Source of the DNA: UBA2421 sp002343075
Lineage (GTDB): Bacteria; Planctomycetota; Phycisphaerae; Tepidisphaerales; Tepidisphaeraceae
DNA: 64,000 nt
NCBI GenBank assembly: GCA_937982565.1
Contig: CALJLN010000017.1
Span: forward strand, 1 to 64,000
Direction: 5' to 3'
Shown in pieces: positions 1 through 9,200 of this stretch. The position numbers and the translations under genes were made by a program. The first letter of the stretch is position 1; each line of letters starts with the position of its first letter. The notes below the pieces were generated by a model that searched no databases, was not told the origin of the DNA, and worked only from the letters and a program-made list of their open reading frames with translations.

Positions 1-52
1 CGCTCGGCAAAGGCTGGCCTTTCGGCGCACTCCGCATAAAGTCCTCTTCGTT

Positions 53-442
53 ATGTCGCGGAACGCTCGACAATCCGAGAACGTTTTGACGTTCGAGCGG
101 TTCATCGCGATGGCGGCCAAGGGAGCGGCATGGGACCAATTCATCGCGTCTTCGGCACGTTACGTGACGCCGTTGTTTCCATTACCACCCTTACGTCGCG
201 GGTTGCTTGAGCTAAGGCGTCGCAAGGAGGCGAGGTTGACGGCCATACGCGATATGCGCGCGATCCTGGCGGCGATGACAGCGGAGGAACGCGACAATCC
301 TGACTTGATCGACCATGCGCGCCGCGCTGCGATCGCGCATGCAGCCGGGTGCGAGCCAATGTACGTTTCTCAGTTGAAGCGAACGTTCAACGCGGCACGT
401 CGCGCTCAGGTTCAACTTTCGCGCAGTCCGGCCGCGACATAA
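53..442 (+). CDS. Diverged SRP54 (Ffh) M-domain-like protein, possibly 5'-truncated by window edge
   Basis: The C-terminal half (about residues 62-115) reads like the RNA-binding M domain of the signal recognition particle protein Ffh: an LTAIRDMRAILAAMT helix, then EERDNPDLID, then an ARRAAIAHAAG helix, then VSQLKRTFNAAR. Ffh has the same order, but with an SRxRRIAxGSG signature that is only partly kept here. Ffh is about 450 residues with an NG GTPase domain; no GTPase motif is present in these 129 residues. The frame is open back to base 2, so the true start may lie outside the window and the N-terminus is unknown. The identification is by eye from the motif order. A stand-alone SRP-RNA binding or regulatory role is inference. 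Confidence 0.6.
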   Translation: MSRNARQSENVLTFERFIAMAAKGAAWDQFIASSARYVTPLFPLPPLRRGLLELRRRKEARLTAIRDMRAILAAMTAEERDNPDLIDHARRAAIAHAAGCEPMYVSQLKRTFNAARRAQVQLSRSPAAT

Positions 443-543
443 CCCGCCATTGGAGCGGACCGCGGCGGCGGTATACTGCTCGTGGGGTCGGGCGTCACAC
501 GGGCGCCGCCGCGGCCGCTCAACGGCATTACGTTATCCGACAC

Positions 544-930
544 GTGAAGCACCTGTACGACGAAGTTCTTCGGCGCTTTCCGGAAGTCGCCTCGTATGTT
601 TTCGAAGGGGACGAGGAACTGCCGTACCTCGTCGTTGGCTGCATCGCGGATTGGCTCTTGTCGGTGGAACTCGACCCCGCCACCGTTCAGCGCGTCGTCG
701 ATTTCGACCGCTGGTGCACGGATCAGCCTAGCGGAGAGACTGCGGCTGATGACATCATGACCATTGAGGTCGTCGCCTTACGTGAGAAGCTGTTCAAGCA
801 TGACAAGTTGCTCCCCATCGTGCCCAAGTTGATGACGCACGAGGAATTGCTTCGAAACAGGGACTATCTGACGAGTTGGGTTGGTGCAGACCGTTACCAA
901 GCAGCACTGGCGCTAACCCGCAGTCGGTAG
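544..930 (+). CDS. Small cytosolic protein, DUF7674-like
   Basis: A 128-residue acidic protein with no signal peptide or membrane segment. The frame is open further upstream, but the GTG at 544 is preferred because the natural-looking domain (LYDEVLRRFPEVASYV, then DEELPYLVVG) begins there; the upstream part is an Arg-rich shadow. The FPE-x-x-x-x-x-x-x-x-x-x-ELPYL pattern followed by an all-helical tail recalls the small DUF7674 family, whose members are often small orphan or immunity-like proteins. That assignment is from memory and uncertain. No function can be proposed from the neighbours. It follows the SRP M-domain-like gene by about 100 bases. Confidence 0.55.
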   Translation: MKHLYDEVLRRFPEVASYVFEGDEELPYLVVGCIADWLLSVELDPATVQRVVDFDRWCTDQPSGETAADDIMTIEVVALREKLFKHDKLLPIVPKLMTHEELLRNRDYLTSWVGADRYQAALALTRSR

Positions 931-1037
931 GGTCCGCTGGTACTCCTGCGGACCATCTGGCGATTGACGGCACGGCTGCGGACGCGAAATTGTCCGCTGG
1001 GTACAACGGATCCTACTCGAAGTTCACAACTTCCGCG

Positions 1038-1415
1038 ATGAACTTCGCGTTGTTCGGGTCGAATTTCACTTTGTTTGCCTCGAATTTCGCAACGTTTGAC
1101 GCAAACTTCATGAAGTTCGGGTCAAACTTCACAACTTTCGCCTCGAACTTCGCAACTTTCGACTCAAACTTCACAACTTTCGGCGCGAAACGAGTTTGTT
1201 TTGGATCGAAACAAGCTTATTTCGGTCCGAACTTCACAACTTTCGACTCGAACTTCGCAACTTTCGGCGCGAGTTTCGCGGCGTTCAGGACGACACTTGC
1301 GGGTATCGGCGCGGCGTTCGCAGCGTTGTCGCCGATAATTCGCGCGATCGCCGTGCGGATATCGGTTCTTTACGAGCCGCGAGCGTTAGCGACCGGTGGT
1401 TGTTTTGAATTCTAG
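1038..1415 (+). CDS. Possible heptad-repeat protein (NFxTFxS repeats)
   Basis: The plus-strand frame is open from 876 to 1415. From the ATG at 1038 it encodes 125 residues made of twelve consecutive seven-residue units (NFALFGS, NFTLFAS, NFATFDA and so on), then a hydrophobic tail. No ribosome-binding site stands out and no family is recognised. The same DNA read on the minus strand gives charged coiled-coil-like heptads (ESKVVKF, EAKVVKF), interrupted by a TAA at 1217-1219 and ended by a TAG at 1013-1015. It is therefore unclear which strand, if either, is coding. It may be a decayed coiled-coil gene or a non-coding satellite. Confidence 0.25.
   Translation: MNFALFGSNFTLFASNFATFDANFMKFGSNFTTFASNFATFDSNFTTFGAKRVCFGSKQAYFGPNFTTFDSNFATFGASFAAFRTTLAGIGAAFAALSPIIRAIAVRISVLYEPRALATGGCFEF
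1041..1292. repeat. Twelve tandem 21-bp units
   Basis: Units start every 21 bases from 1041 with a consensus near AACTTCRCAACTTTCGNCTCG. Units 5, 6, 7, 10 and 11 are nearly identical; units 8 and 9 (1188-1229) are the most diverged. A degenerate unit precedes the array at 1020-1040. The phase of 21 keeps a heptad in any reading frame. Confidence 0.85.
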
Positions 1416-1416
1416 T

Positions 1417-1516
1417 CGTGGCACGGGCTTCCAGCCCGTGATGTTAAGGGCAAGGAGATGGGACCGGGAATTGTTGATTTGACATCCTTCATCATGGGCT
1501 GGAAGCCCATGCCACG
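1417..1516. repeat. REP-like paired palindromes
   Basis: Two palindromic hairpins in inverted orientation, about 50 bases apart. The left copy at 1417-1440 contains CACGGGCT-TCC-AGCCCGTG. The right copy at 1493-1516 contains CATGGGCT-GGA-AGCCCATG. The outer ends CGTGGCA and TGCCACG are also complementary, so the whole 100 bp can fold back on itself. This is the layout of a REP/BIME-type intergenic element. It lies between the repeat array and the 3' end of the minus-strand gene at 1715. No RAYT transposase is seen in the window. Confidence 0.75.
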
Positions 1517-1714
1517 AAAGAGCATCTCAACAGTGCATCATTGTGTCATTTGAGGATCGGCCGCTCACGCTCGCGGCTCGTTGTGGTCGTCTTTCCGGAC
1601 GTTGGAAGTTTCCTCTGAATCTTCTTCAGTGACTCGATCACCGGCCCGACCTGCTGCATGTGCCTTGATGGTCGGCTGGCCGTGACAGTCTACACTTCCC
1701 TGCATCTGAGATTT

Positions 1715-4375
1715 TTAGCGGACTTCCACTTCGTCGTTGAGGATGCGCGTTCCCTCAAGCTCTTTGATGCCGCTGCGGACCATCGTTGTCTGATCAAACC
1801 GGACGTCGGTGAAACGATACTTCTTGATCGTTGTTCTGCCGGGGCCGAGGTTGGTGACCAGGCGTTCCTGTCTTGCGTGGCCGGGGAAGATGGCGAAGGA
1901 ACTGTAGTCGATCGGCTTATTGCCATAGTTCGTGATCATTTGTTGCACGAGCACATCGGCGCCGTCGCGGAGGGCGATGGTTTGCAGGCCGATGTCGCTC
2001 AGGCCGAGCTGAAGCGGCGCGGGCACGCTGAAGACGGCGTCGCGCGCGCCGCGGATTCCCTGCACGGTGAACTCGACGGAGACGGCTTTGCTGCCGGCGA
2101 AGGTGTTGTAGGGAAACTCGATCGATACGTCGCGTTCCCAGGTTTCGCCGGGGTTGAGCGTGAACTGCTGCACCGCAGGCGTGATGAGCCAGCCGGTCGG
2201 ACCGCGCAGGCGGATTTGTCCGGAGATGCCGTACTTGTACGGGTTGGTGAAGTGGAGTTTGCGCAGATGACTCTTGAAGCTCGACTCGACATGATCATTA
2301 TCCCAGCCGACGCTCGCGCGTAGCTGGGCCATCTCGCCATCGACATCGAGCAGGAAGATCGGCATGGTGGAAACCTGAACGCGCGCGGTCTGTCGATCGC
2401 GCCCACCGGCGAGGAGGGGAGTGACGTTGCCCCAGAGATCGACCATGACGGGTCGCTCGCCGAGGTTGATATTGAGATCTTTCACGCCGGCTTCGTTGCC
2501 CTTTGCCCAGATGATGAGGACGGACTGGCCATCGCGATCGAAGAGATGCGCTTCGACGTTCTCCGCCAGAGGCACCTTGCCTTTGAAGGTGCTGTTGCCG
2601 AGGAGCATGGAGAGCGTGCGCTGGATGATGAATAGCTCGGTGGGCTGCGCGGTGATGCGTTCGCCGGCACGCTGCACTTCGAAGGGCATGGGAATGTCGA
2701 TGAGTGTTGCGCCGGCGGCCATTGCTGCGGTGAAGCGCTGGGCGAAATCGCGGATCTGCATCGCGCGGCCATACTCTGCGCGGTCAAGAAGCTGGAGAGA
2801 GACCGACGCATCTTCGCGCCCGCCGGCACCGAGCGCATCGCGGCCGGCCTGAACGTACAACGGCACCTGCGCCGGCAAGACGCTCGCGGGGAGGCTCATC
2901 GCGATGTTGCGCGGGGTGGTGGCGTCAAGCTCATACCAGCCCGGCCACGGAATGGCGAGGTTCGGCTCTTGCACGAGCTTGGCAAACTCGTCGTAAACCT
3001 TCTGAAACACCTCTCGCATCGGCGGGCTGGTGACAAACTCCGGCTCGCCGTCATCGCCGAGTTGCCATCGTTCCAATCGCGTGGCATGGCGCGCGACAAG
3101 ATAGGACAGTTGCGACTGCCAGGCATCGGGCGCGGCCTTGAGCAGGTTTAACCACGAGCTGCCCCCGACGCGCGCCGCCACTTCGGGAGGCAACCCGATC
3201 AGGCACGCGGTCGGCACCACACCGGCGCGACTCAGTTCGTCAAGAATCTCATCAAACTTCACCGCCTTGGTTCGGAGCACATCGCCGGCCTCGCTCCAGA
3301 CGGCGAGCTTCACCCTTCCGGCGCCGAGTTGCGAGACGGTGGCAGGCAGGTCGCGCCAGACTTCAAAGGGCATGCCGGTGGCGATCATGCCGATGCGTCG
3401 ATCGATGTTGGTCATGCCCGCGCGATCGCCGAGCCGGACCACGGCAAGATGTTGCTCGCCGAGCGCTTCACCCATGCTGCTCATCGCCATCGAAATGTCA
3501 TACCAGCCGACGGGCAACTCGGGCAGTGGCACACTCAATAGCTTCGTGCCGCGCTCGGTCGCGCGGATCGAAGAGCCGTCGAGCGCCTGGCTTTTCTGGA
3601 ACACAAGCGCCCCATCGGCATCACGGATGACAAGCTGTGCCGACAGGTCTTCAGTGTGTCGATCGTTCACCTCGACATCGACCACCATCGGCGTGCCGAC
3701 GGGGAAGATGTTGCCCACCACGCGCGTGCTGAGCGAGACCCGTGGCACCTGCGACACCGTAATGTCATCAAACCATGCCGTGCCGCGGATGTCCTGCACG
3801 TTGAGCGCGCGCTGTCCGAGCGTGCTCGATCGATACATACCCGGCTGGAGCAGCGCGATCTCGACGACGAGAAATGCCGCGCGATCATCCGTCGCCGCCA
3901 GTTCCACCGCGAGGCTTTCCCATGTCATCTGATCGGCGCGCTCGGCGGCGTATGGTTTGCTGTGCTGCACCGACGGCAAGATCGGATTGCCGTCAAGGTC
4001 GGTCAGGTAGGCTGTCAGGCGCGCCTTGGCGTGTTGTAGAGGTGTCGTGCGCGCCCACCCTTCCACGCGATAGAACGCGCCCTGTCGAACCGGGATCTTT
4101 CCCGCGGGATAACGATAAGTCAGCGATCCGCCGTTCAGATCAAATTGAAAGCTATACTTCCCCGACCGCGCCGCCGACGCACTCAACCGGCCATTGACAT
4201 AGTGAGGCATGCCCGGGCCTTCGATCTTCTCCCAATCGACGGGCAGAGTTTCGACATTGAACCGACGCTCCTCAAAATCAAACCGGCGCAAGACGCGCGA
4301 CACATCGCCGGCGTAGCAAACCGACGAAGCACCGAAAGCCAGCCAGAGCGCAATGACCGAGGCAATCCGCATCAA
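1715..4375 (-). CDS. Large secreted protein with CBM-like N-terminus and TIM-barrel-like centre
   Basis: 886 residues with a clear Sec signal peptide (MMRIASVIALWLAFGASSVCYA). Residues about 25-210 look like a jelly-roll carbohydrate-binding module: an FDFEER opening, SGKYSFQFDLNGGS, then TAWFDDITVSQ, as in CBM4/9-type domains. Residues about 320-600 have TIM-barrel features (GRVKLAVWSEAG, WQLGDDGEPEF, IPWPGWYELD) reminiscent of clan-A glycoside hydrolases, but I cannot place it in a GH family. The C-terminal third is beta-rich, with Ig/NPCBM-type stretches. It lies alone on the minus strand, about 120 bases downstream of the small coiled-coil gene. A role in extracellular polysaccharide binding or cleavage is inference. 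Confidence 0.8.
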   Translation of the reverse strand: MMRIASVIALWLAFGASSVCYAGDVSRVLRRFDFEERRFNVETLPVDWEKIEGPGMPHYVNGRLSASAARSGKYSFQFDLNGGSLTYRYPAGKIPVRQGAFYRVEGWARTTPLQHAKARLTAYLTDLDGNPILPSVQHSKPYAAERADQMTWESLAVELAATDDRAAFLVVEIALLQPGMYRSSTLGQRALNVQDIRGTAWFDDITVSQVPRVSLSTRVVGNIFPVGTPMVVDVEVNDRHTEDLSAQLVIRDADGALVFQKSQALDGSSIRATERGTKLLSVPLPELPVGWYDISMAMSSMGEALGEQHLAVVRLGDRAGMTNIDRRIGMIATGMPFEVWRDLPATVSQLGAGRVKLAVWSEAGDVLRTKAVKFDEILDELSRAGVVPTACLIGLPPEVAARVGGSSWLNLLKAAPDAWQSQLSYLVARHATRLERWQLGDDGEPEFVTSPPMREVFQKVYDEFAKLVQEPNLAIPWPGWYELDATTPRNIAMSLPASVLPAQVPLYVQAGRDALGAGGREDASVSLQLLDRAEYGRAMQIRDFAQRFTAAMAAGATLIDIPMPFEVQRAGERITAQPTELFIIQRTLSMLLGNSTFKGKVPLAENVEAHLFDRDGQSVLIIWAKGNEAGVKDLNINLGERPVMVDLWGNVTPLLAGGRDRQTARVQVSTMPIFLLDVDGEMAQLRASVGWDNDHVESSFKSHLRKLHFTNPYKYGISGQIRLRGPTGWLITPAVQQFTLNPGETWERDVSIEFPYNTFAGSKAVSVEFTVQGIRGARDAVFSVPAPLQLGLSDIGLQTIALRDGADVLVQQMITNYGNKPIDYSSFAIFPGHARQERLVTNLGPGRTTIKKYRFTDVRFDQTTMVRSGIKELEGTRILNDEVEVR

Positions 4376-4463
4376 TCATGTTATCGGACGATCGAGCATG
4401 AAAGGTTGAGCCAGACCCTGAAACCGCACGCCCCCGTCCCTGCGGCGCGCGGCATTTCATCCA

Positions 4464-4505
4464 GAGGGTTCATCCCAGGGGGTTCATCCCAGGGGGTTCA
4501 TCCCA
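4464..4505. repeat. Three tandem 14-bp units
   Basis: GGGGGTTCATCCCA is repeated three times (4464, 4478, 4492); the first copy has one mismatch. The last unit overlaps the stop codon of the minus-strand coiled-coil gene, so repeat slippage could alter its end. Confidence 0.85.
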
Positions 4506-4680
4506 GGCGCGCCTGTAGCCGGGCGATCGACTGCTTGATCTCGTCCAACTGCCGGCGAAGCACCTGCTGATCATCTGCCCGCGATGCCTGATCCATGCGC
4601 TTGCGATACTCACGCGCGTCGGCCTCAAGCCGCTCGATCTCGGCCATCATGTCCGACTGCGGGTTGTAGACGGCACTCAT
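4498..4680 (-). CDS. Small coiled-coil protein, 60 aa
   Basis: From the ATG at 4680 the frame gives 60 residues: a short MSAVYNPQSDMM head followed by an almost uninterrupted charged helix (EIERLEADAREYRKRM, then RRQLDEIKQSIARLQ). It has no signal or membrane segment. The frame is open upstream to 4827, but the extra sequence has a different composition and no family features, so the shorter start is chosen. It lies between the acyltransferase and the large secreted protein on the same strand. The family is not recognised. It could be a small structural or adaptor protein. Confidence 0.5.
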   Translation of the reverse strand: MSAVYNPQSDMMAEIERLEADAREYRKRMDQASRADDQQVLRRQLDEIKQSIARLQARLG

Positions 4681-4771
4681 GCGATTCCTCGATATGCATT
4701 TCCAGCGCGGCGGTTGCACCGATATTAGTTCATCACCACTGCCGTTTACAACACAAATGTTTGCGAGTTTC

Positions 4772-5395
4772 TCAGATAACTCGCGCCGGCACCCCGACGG
4801 CCTTCGCCCCCTCGTCCAGGTCGGCAATCACCACCGCGCCCGCACCCACGGTCGACCACGCGCCGACCCTCAGACACTGAATCACCCGCGCCCCAAGCCC
4901 GACGAACGCGCCCTCCCCCACCACCACCCGCCCCGCCAGCGCCGCGGCGGGGCAGATGTGCGCCCCCGCGCCCACCGTGCATTCATGGTCCACCACTGCC
5001 GAGGTATTGATGATCGCCCCGTCTCCGATCTTCGCCGCAACGCACACCACCGCACCCGCAGCGATCACCACGTTCTCCCCCAGCGTTGCCGACTCGCTCA
5101 CCACCGCGCGCGGATGAACCGCATTGAGCAGCTTCAACCCTGCCGACCGCACTTCTTTCATATGGTGTAGCCGCGCACGATTGTCCCCAATCGCCACAAT
5201 CACCCCGCGCACCCCGCGCCGCCGAAGCTTTGGCAGTTGGTTGATCGTCCCCAGCACCTTGACTCCACCGACGCGCCGACCGGCCAGCCCCTCATCGGCA
5301 TCAAGAAACCCGACCACGCGCCGCCTCGGTAGCTGCCCAATGATGTCGAGCACCACCATCCCATGCCCGCCGGCGCCGATAATCACCACATCCAT
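4772..5395 (-). CDS. NeuD-family sugar O-acyltransferase (left-handed beta-helix)
   Basis: 207 residues from the ATG at 5395. The N-terminus has the Rossmann-like PglD/NeuD signature MDVVIIGAGGHGMVVLDII, followed by VVGFLDAD. From about residue 95 the sequence becomes hexapeptide repeats (ATLGENVVIAAGAVV, AKIGDGAIINTSAVV), with the catalytic-type His in VVDHECTVG and the typical VGVPARVI end. The length fits the family (about 200-215). Members transfer an acetyl or other acyl group to nucleotide-activated or glycan sugars in the cytoplasm. The frame is open for 31 more codons upstream, but that part reads through one of the parS-like palindromes and is not family-like. No other glycan biosynthesis gene is adjacent. 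Confidence 0.88.
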   Translation of the reverse strand: MDVVIIGAGGHGMVVLDIIGQLPRRRVVGFLDADEGLAGRRVGGVKVLGTINQLPKLRRRGVRGVIVAIGDNRARLHHMKEVRSAGLKLLNAVHPRAVVSESATLGENVVIAAGAVVCVAAKIGDGAIINTSAVVDHECTVGAGAHICPAAALAGRVVVGEGAFVGLGARVIQCLRVGAWSTVGAGAVVIADLDEGAKAVGVPARVI

Positions 5396-6214
5396 ACCCA
5401 CTCCATCGACCGCGTACCACAATCCACTGCACCGCGCGCGCTCACCACCCATGACGGCCCCATTGTTCCGCGCGGAACAACGTTCCATCTCCCCCTCCTG
5501 TTACTCCCGGAGGGGGCCAGGGGGAGGGCAAGTCGGCGGCCAGATATTCGGGAGCAACCCGCAACAAGCCAGTTGTTCCGCGCGGAACAATTCGCAGTGG
5601 GCAGCGGGAAGCTCGCAGTCGGCCCATGGAGTGTCATTGTTCCGCGCGGAACAATTTGCGACATGCCACATAAACCATTGTCCCCAAACAACTTACACCT
5701 CAACTAAGTACTAACCACGCCCTAACAGATTTGGAGTGCTCTGTGCCCCAGACCACACTCCAGTCATTCCCACCCGACCCCCTCCGACCCCACCCCCACG
5801 CCGGGTGGTGCGGTTCCAGCGAAACCCCGGATCAACCACCCCCCACATCGTACCGCCCCACAACCGCAGTCAACGCCGCTCGCGCCGGGGCAGAGCCTCA
5901 GCACCGCCCCCGCTCACGCGCGTGCCGGCCCGTTCGCGTAAATCTGGTCAGTATCAATAGTTATATGAATCCGCATTTTATTGTTGACATTGCTCATTTC
6001 CGTGGGATCATGCTCGTCGGGAACGAGTCGCTGATTCGGCTTTCAATCTCTCCGTTGGGGTGTCGCCGAGCAACGAAGCGTTCAGGGGAAGGGTTTTGGG
6101 TGGAAAAGCCGGGCCAGAGGCCTATGGGGCATTTCATGTTCGTGTCTAAGCTTTTCGGGTTACTGTCATCCGTCCGTCCGCAAACGTCGTGCCGGGGATG
6201 ACGGTTGTACACTT
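5396..6214. other. Long intergenic region, 0.8 kb
   Basis: This stretch holds the parS-like cluster at its left. From about 5740 to 5935 there is a strikingly C-rich plus strand, then an AT-rich stretch at about 5940-6000 that contains TTGACA at 5984-5989, a possible -35 element for the giant surface-protein gene downstream. The open frame at 5731-6201 shows no family features and biased composition, so it is not called. Confidence 0.6.
5463..5654. promoter_or_regulatory. Cluster of three parS-like palindromes
   Basis: Three exact copies of TTGTTCCGCGCGGAACAA occur at 5463-5480, 5573-5590 and 5637-5654. The central 16 bp fits the ParB-binding consensus TGTTNCACGTGNAACA at 14 of 16 positions; only the inner A and T become G and C. 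No T-tract follows any copy and the three are too far apart for a single hairpin, so a protein-binding role is favoured. ParB recognition is inference; no parA or parB gene is in the window. Confidence 0.6.
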
Positions 6215-9200
6215 TTGTCTGCAATCGAGTCCAATCACGCATTGGACTGTGTTTCCGAGGCCATTCGACCGGTCGTAGAAATGCTCGAAACCCGCCAACT
6301 CCTCACCGCCATCACCGGCGCGAGTTTCAACTACCTCACCGCGCCGCAGAATGTCACCCTCAATTTTGATACCAACGTGCAGGCCGACCTTTCTCTCGAT
6401 GATCTCGTCGTCGATCGCCTGAGCAACAACACCACCCTCGCCCGCACCAACCAATCGCTGGCCTACAATACGTCAACCAACGTCGCCACCGTCACCTTCC
6501 CCGGCGAAGCCAATCAGGGCATCACCGGTATGCTCCCCGACGGGAACTTCCAGACCATCGTCAGCGAAGAGGGCATCCCCGGCATGACGAGTGAGCACCT
6601 GCTCAACTTCTTCTTTCTCACCGCCGACGTGAACCGCGACCGGGCCGTGAGCAGCGCCGACGAAGCCATCGTCACCGCCAACTTCGGCACATCCGGCAAC
6701 TTCGCCGCCGGCGATGTCAACCTCGACGGCGTGATCAACCTCGACGATTACACCACCCTCTCCAACAACTTCGGCCGCCAGCAGCCCGCGCCGATCACGA
6801 CAGCCAACACGCTCACCGTCGCTGCGCTCTCATCCAGCGCCAACCAACTCACCTGGACCAAGCCCGACGCCGCCGTCGACGGCTACCGCATTTACCGCAG
6901 CACGGATGGCACAAATTTCACGCAGATCGCCGACGTCGCCACCACACCGCGCAGCTACGACGACACCGGCCTGACCGATGGCACCAAGTACTGGTACCGC
7001 GTGCGGCCATACACCGTCGCCGAAGGCAACTCGGCAACAACCAATAAAATGTCCGCGGTCACAGTACTGCCGGCACCGACGGGTGTAGTTGCATCAGAAG
7101 ACACCGACGAGTTTAGCTCCGGGACAGCGGTCAATTGGGATCATTCAGGAACGACGATTGAAAAGTACGTCATTGAGCGCGCCACTGACAGCACGTTTAC
7201 CACGAATCTGGTTTCGTTTGATGTCACCTATGAACCGGAGATGCCCTCCGGTTCATTTGTAGATCGTGGCGTCGTCGGGGGCCAAACGTACTTTTATCGG
7301 GTTCGCGCAATGAACTCGGTTGCCGAGTCGGCCGCGTCGTCGGCAGTTTCAGTCATTGCACCACATCAGAAAGTTTTTGATCCGGTCGATATCAAGATTG
7401 TCGCTACGGGCAGCCTAGCGTTTGAGTTTGCCTGGGGCGATTTTAGCTCGAACGAAACCAACTACGAAGTTCAGCGGGCAACCGACGCGGAGTTCTTGAC
7501 CGATGTGCAAACGACGACGTTGTCTGCCGATGTAACCTTTGTGACTCAGACGGTTCCTGCTGCCGGGCTCTATTTCCTTAGAGTTCGGGCATACAATGCA
7601 AATGTAACTTCGGCGTGGGTCGAAACATCGATCGATACATCGAAGCTTGCTCCAGAGGCACCGGTTGGTCTGCAAGTCGAGCCGCTCGCAAACGGCGAAT
7701 TCAGTCTTCTTTGGGGCGATGCGGCAACGAATGAGACTTCGTTCATAGTGCAGCGTTCGACCGATCCGACGTTTACAACAAATGTGTTGGATCTTGCGAC
7801 CCTTCCCGCAGGTTCAACGGAATACGTTGACATCGGAGCAAAGGATTCGGAAGCCACGTTCTACTATCGTATCAGGGCGGTTAGCCCGAGTAACCACGAA
7901 GCTTTTAGCGACATTGTCGAAGAACCCGAGACTCAAGCGAGCGCACGAGCGCTCCTCATTCAACGTCACACCGGATCGATCTTCCAAACATCAAAGACAA
8001 ATGAAACAGATTTGTATATCTCAGGTGTGCCGATTCATGTTCGCGTCCGAGAGTCTGCCTTAGGGCCAGACTTCGACGACGTTTACGGAACGAAGCTTCG
8101 CTACACTTGGTACTTTGATTCGACCACCGTGGTTACAGGGCTGAGTGCCGCGCATGTATTTTACACTTCGGACTTCGCCAGCACCCCGTACCCCACGCAC
8201 ACCATCAAGCTTCGTGTGGAGAAAGAGCCGAGTTCAGGTTCGACCGGCGAGTTAGTCCGTGAGGAAAATGTCACACTTCGAGTGCGTCCGCATCTCGCCC
8301 AAACTGGTGAATCTTCAAGCAACTTCATTGTCTACAACGTTTATAAGAATCTGCCGCAAGGTGTGACAAACGACGGGATTCAGACCGGCAACGATTCGAC
8401 GCGAAGGCTAAGAAATACGAATTGGGAGACAATCAGAACAGCGATGAATGGAACGCTGCCTAACCTCTTTAAAAACAGCGTTGTCTTCCGCTTAGAGCGT
8501 GGCCAGGAGTTCGATTTGCCCAAAGGTCTCGACTTGCGCAATACACCTGTGACGCGAGTGATTTTCGAAGATTTTGGCACAGCTCAATCGCTCCCAACCC
8601 TTGACCTTAAAGCGGCTAACAGGGCATTCTGGCTGAGTTCAAACAATTCGCAGTTTTCGTTCCGTAATCTGAGACTGACTTCGACGAACTCGGCACACGT
8701 CGTCCGTTCATTCAGCCCGTCCTTAACCAACCCGCCATCATCTGTCACGAACCAAGTCGCTGGCCGTGCAAGTGCAACGGCCCCCACTTTCTTAACCTAT
8801 GACAACGCGACGGGGCCACGATGCGTCGCTATCATCGGATGCGAGTTCGGATACTTGTCGAACGCAGTTAACGTTGACGTCGAGAAAGGAGCGGGCACAC
8901 CCGAAGGTCTTTACATCGCGGATAGCAAGACAGCAAAAAACGTGGTTAGCTCAGGTTCAGACGCTGAAGATGACTACATTGTGACCAGCAGCTATTCGAT
9001 CTTTGCAGAAGGCGTCACCAATCTGTTTATCGCTCGCAACGATTTTCACAATTCCTGGACCGAACATGTCATTCGGCTGAACCGCGATAATAAATACGTC
9101 AACGTCTCTGCCAATTCACTCACCAAACGTAGTTCAGGTGGCACCTATAGTGTCACGGTGAACAATGTTACGACCAGTTACCGAGCGCTACTTTCTGACC

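Noticed and set aside
1041..1292. CRISPR array
   Set aside because: Units are 21 bp, contiguous and without unique spacers; no cas genes are near.
1658..2323. 221-codon plus-strand frame
   Set aside because: Lies antisense to the secreted protein at 1715-4375, which has a signal peptide and domain-like sequence.
3138..3932. 264-codon plus-strand frame
   Set aside because: Antisense shadow of the same secreted protein; Ser/Arg-rich low-information translation.
5463..5654. Rho-independent terminators
   Set aside because: The palindromes have no loop and no T-tract, and identical copies 64 and 110 bases apart do not fit termination.
5799..5855. Possible tRNA-like fold near a GGTTCCAGCGAAACC arm
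   Set aside because: No T-loop consensus, anticodon stem or acceptor pairing could be assembled.
5731..6201. 156-codon open frame
   Set aside because: Composition follows the C-rich strand, with Pro/His/Arg-rich translation and no family or ribosome-binding site.
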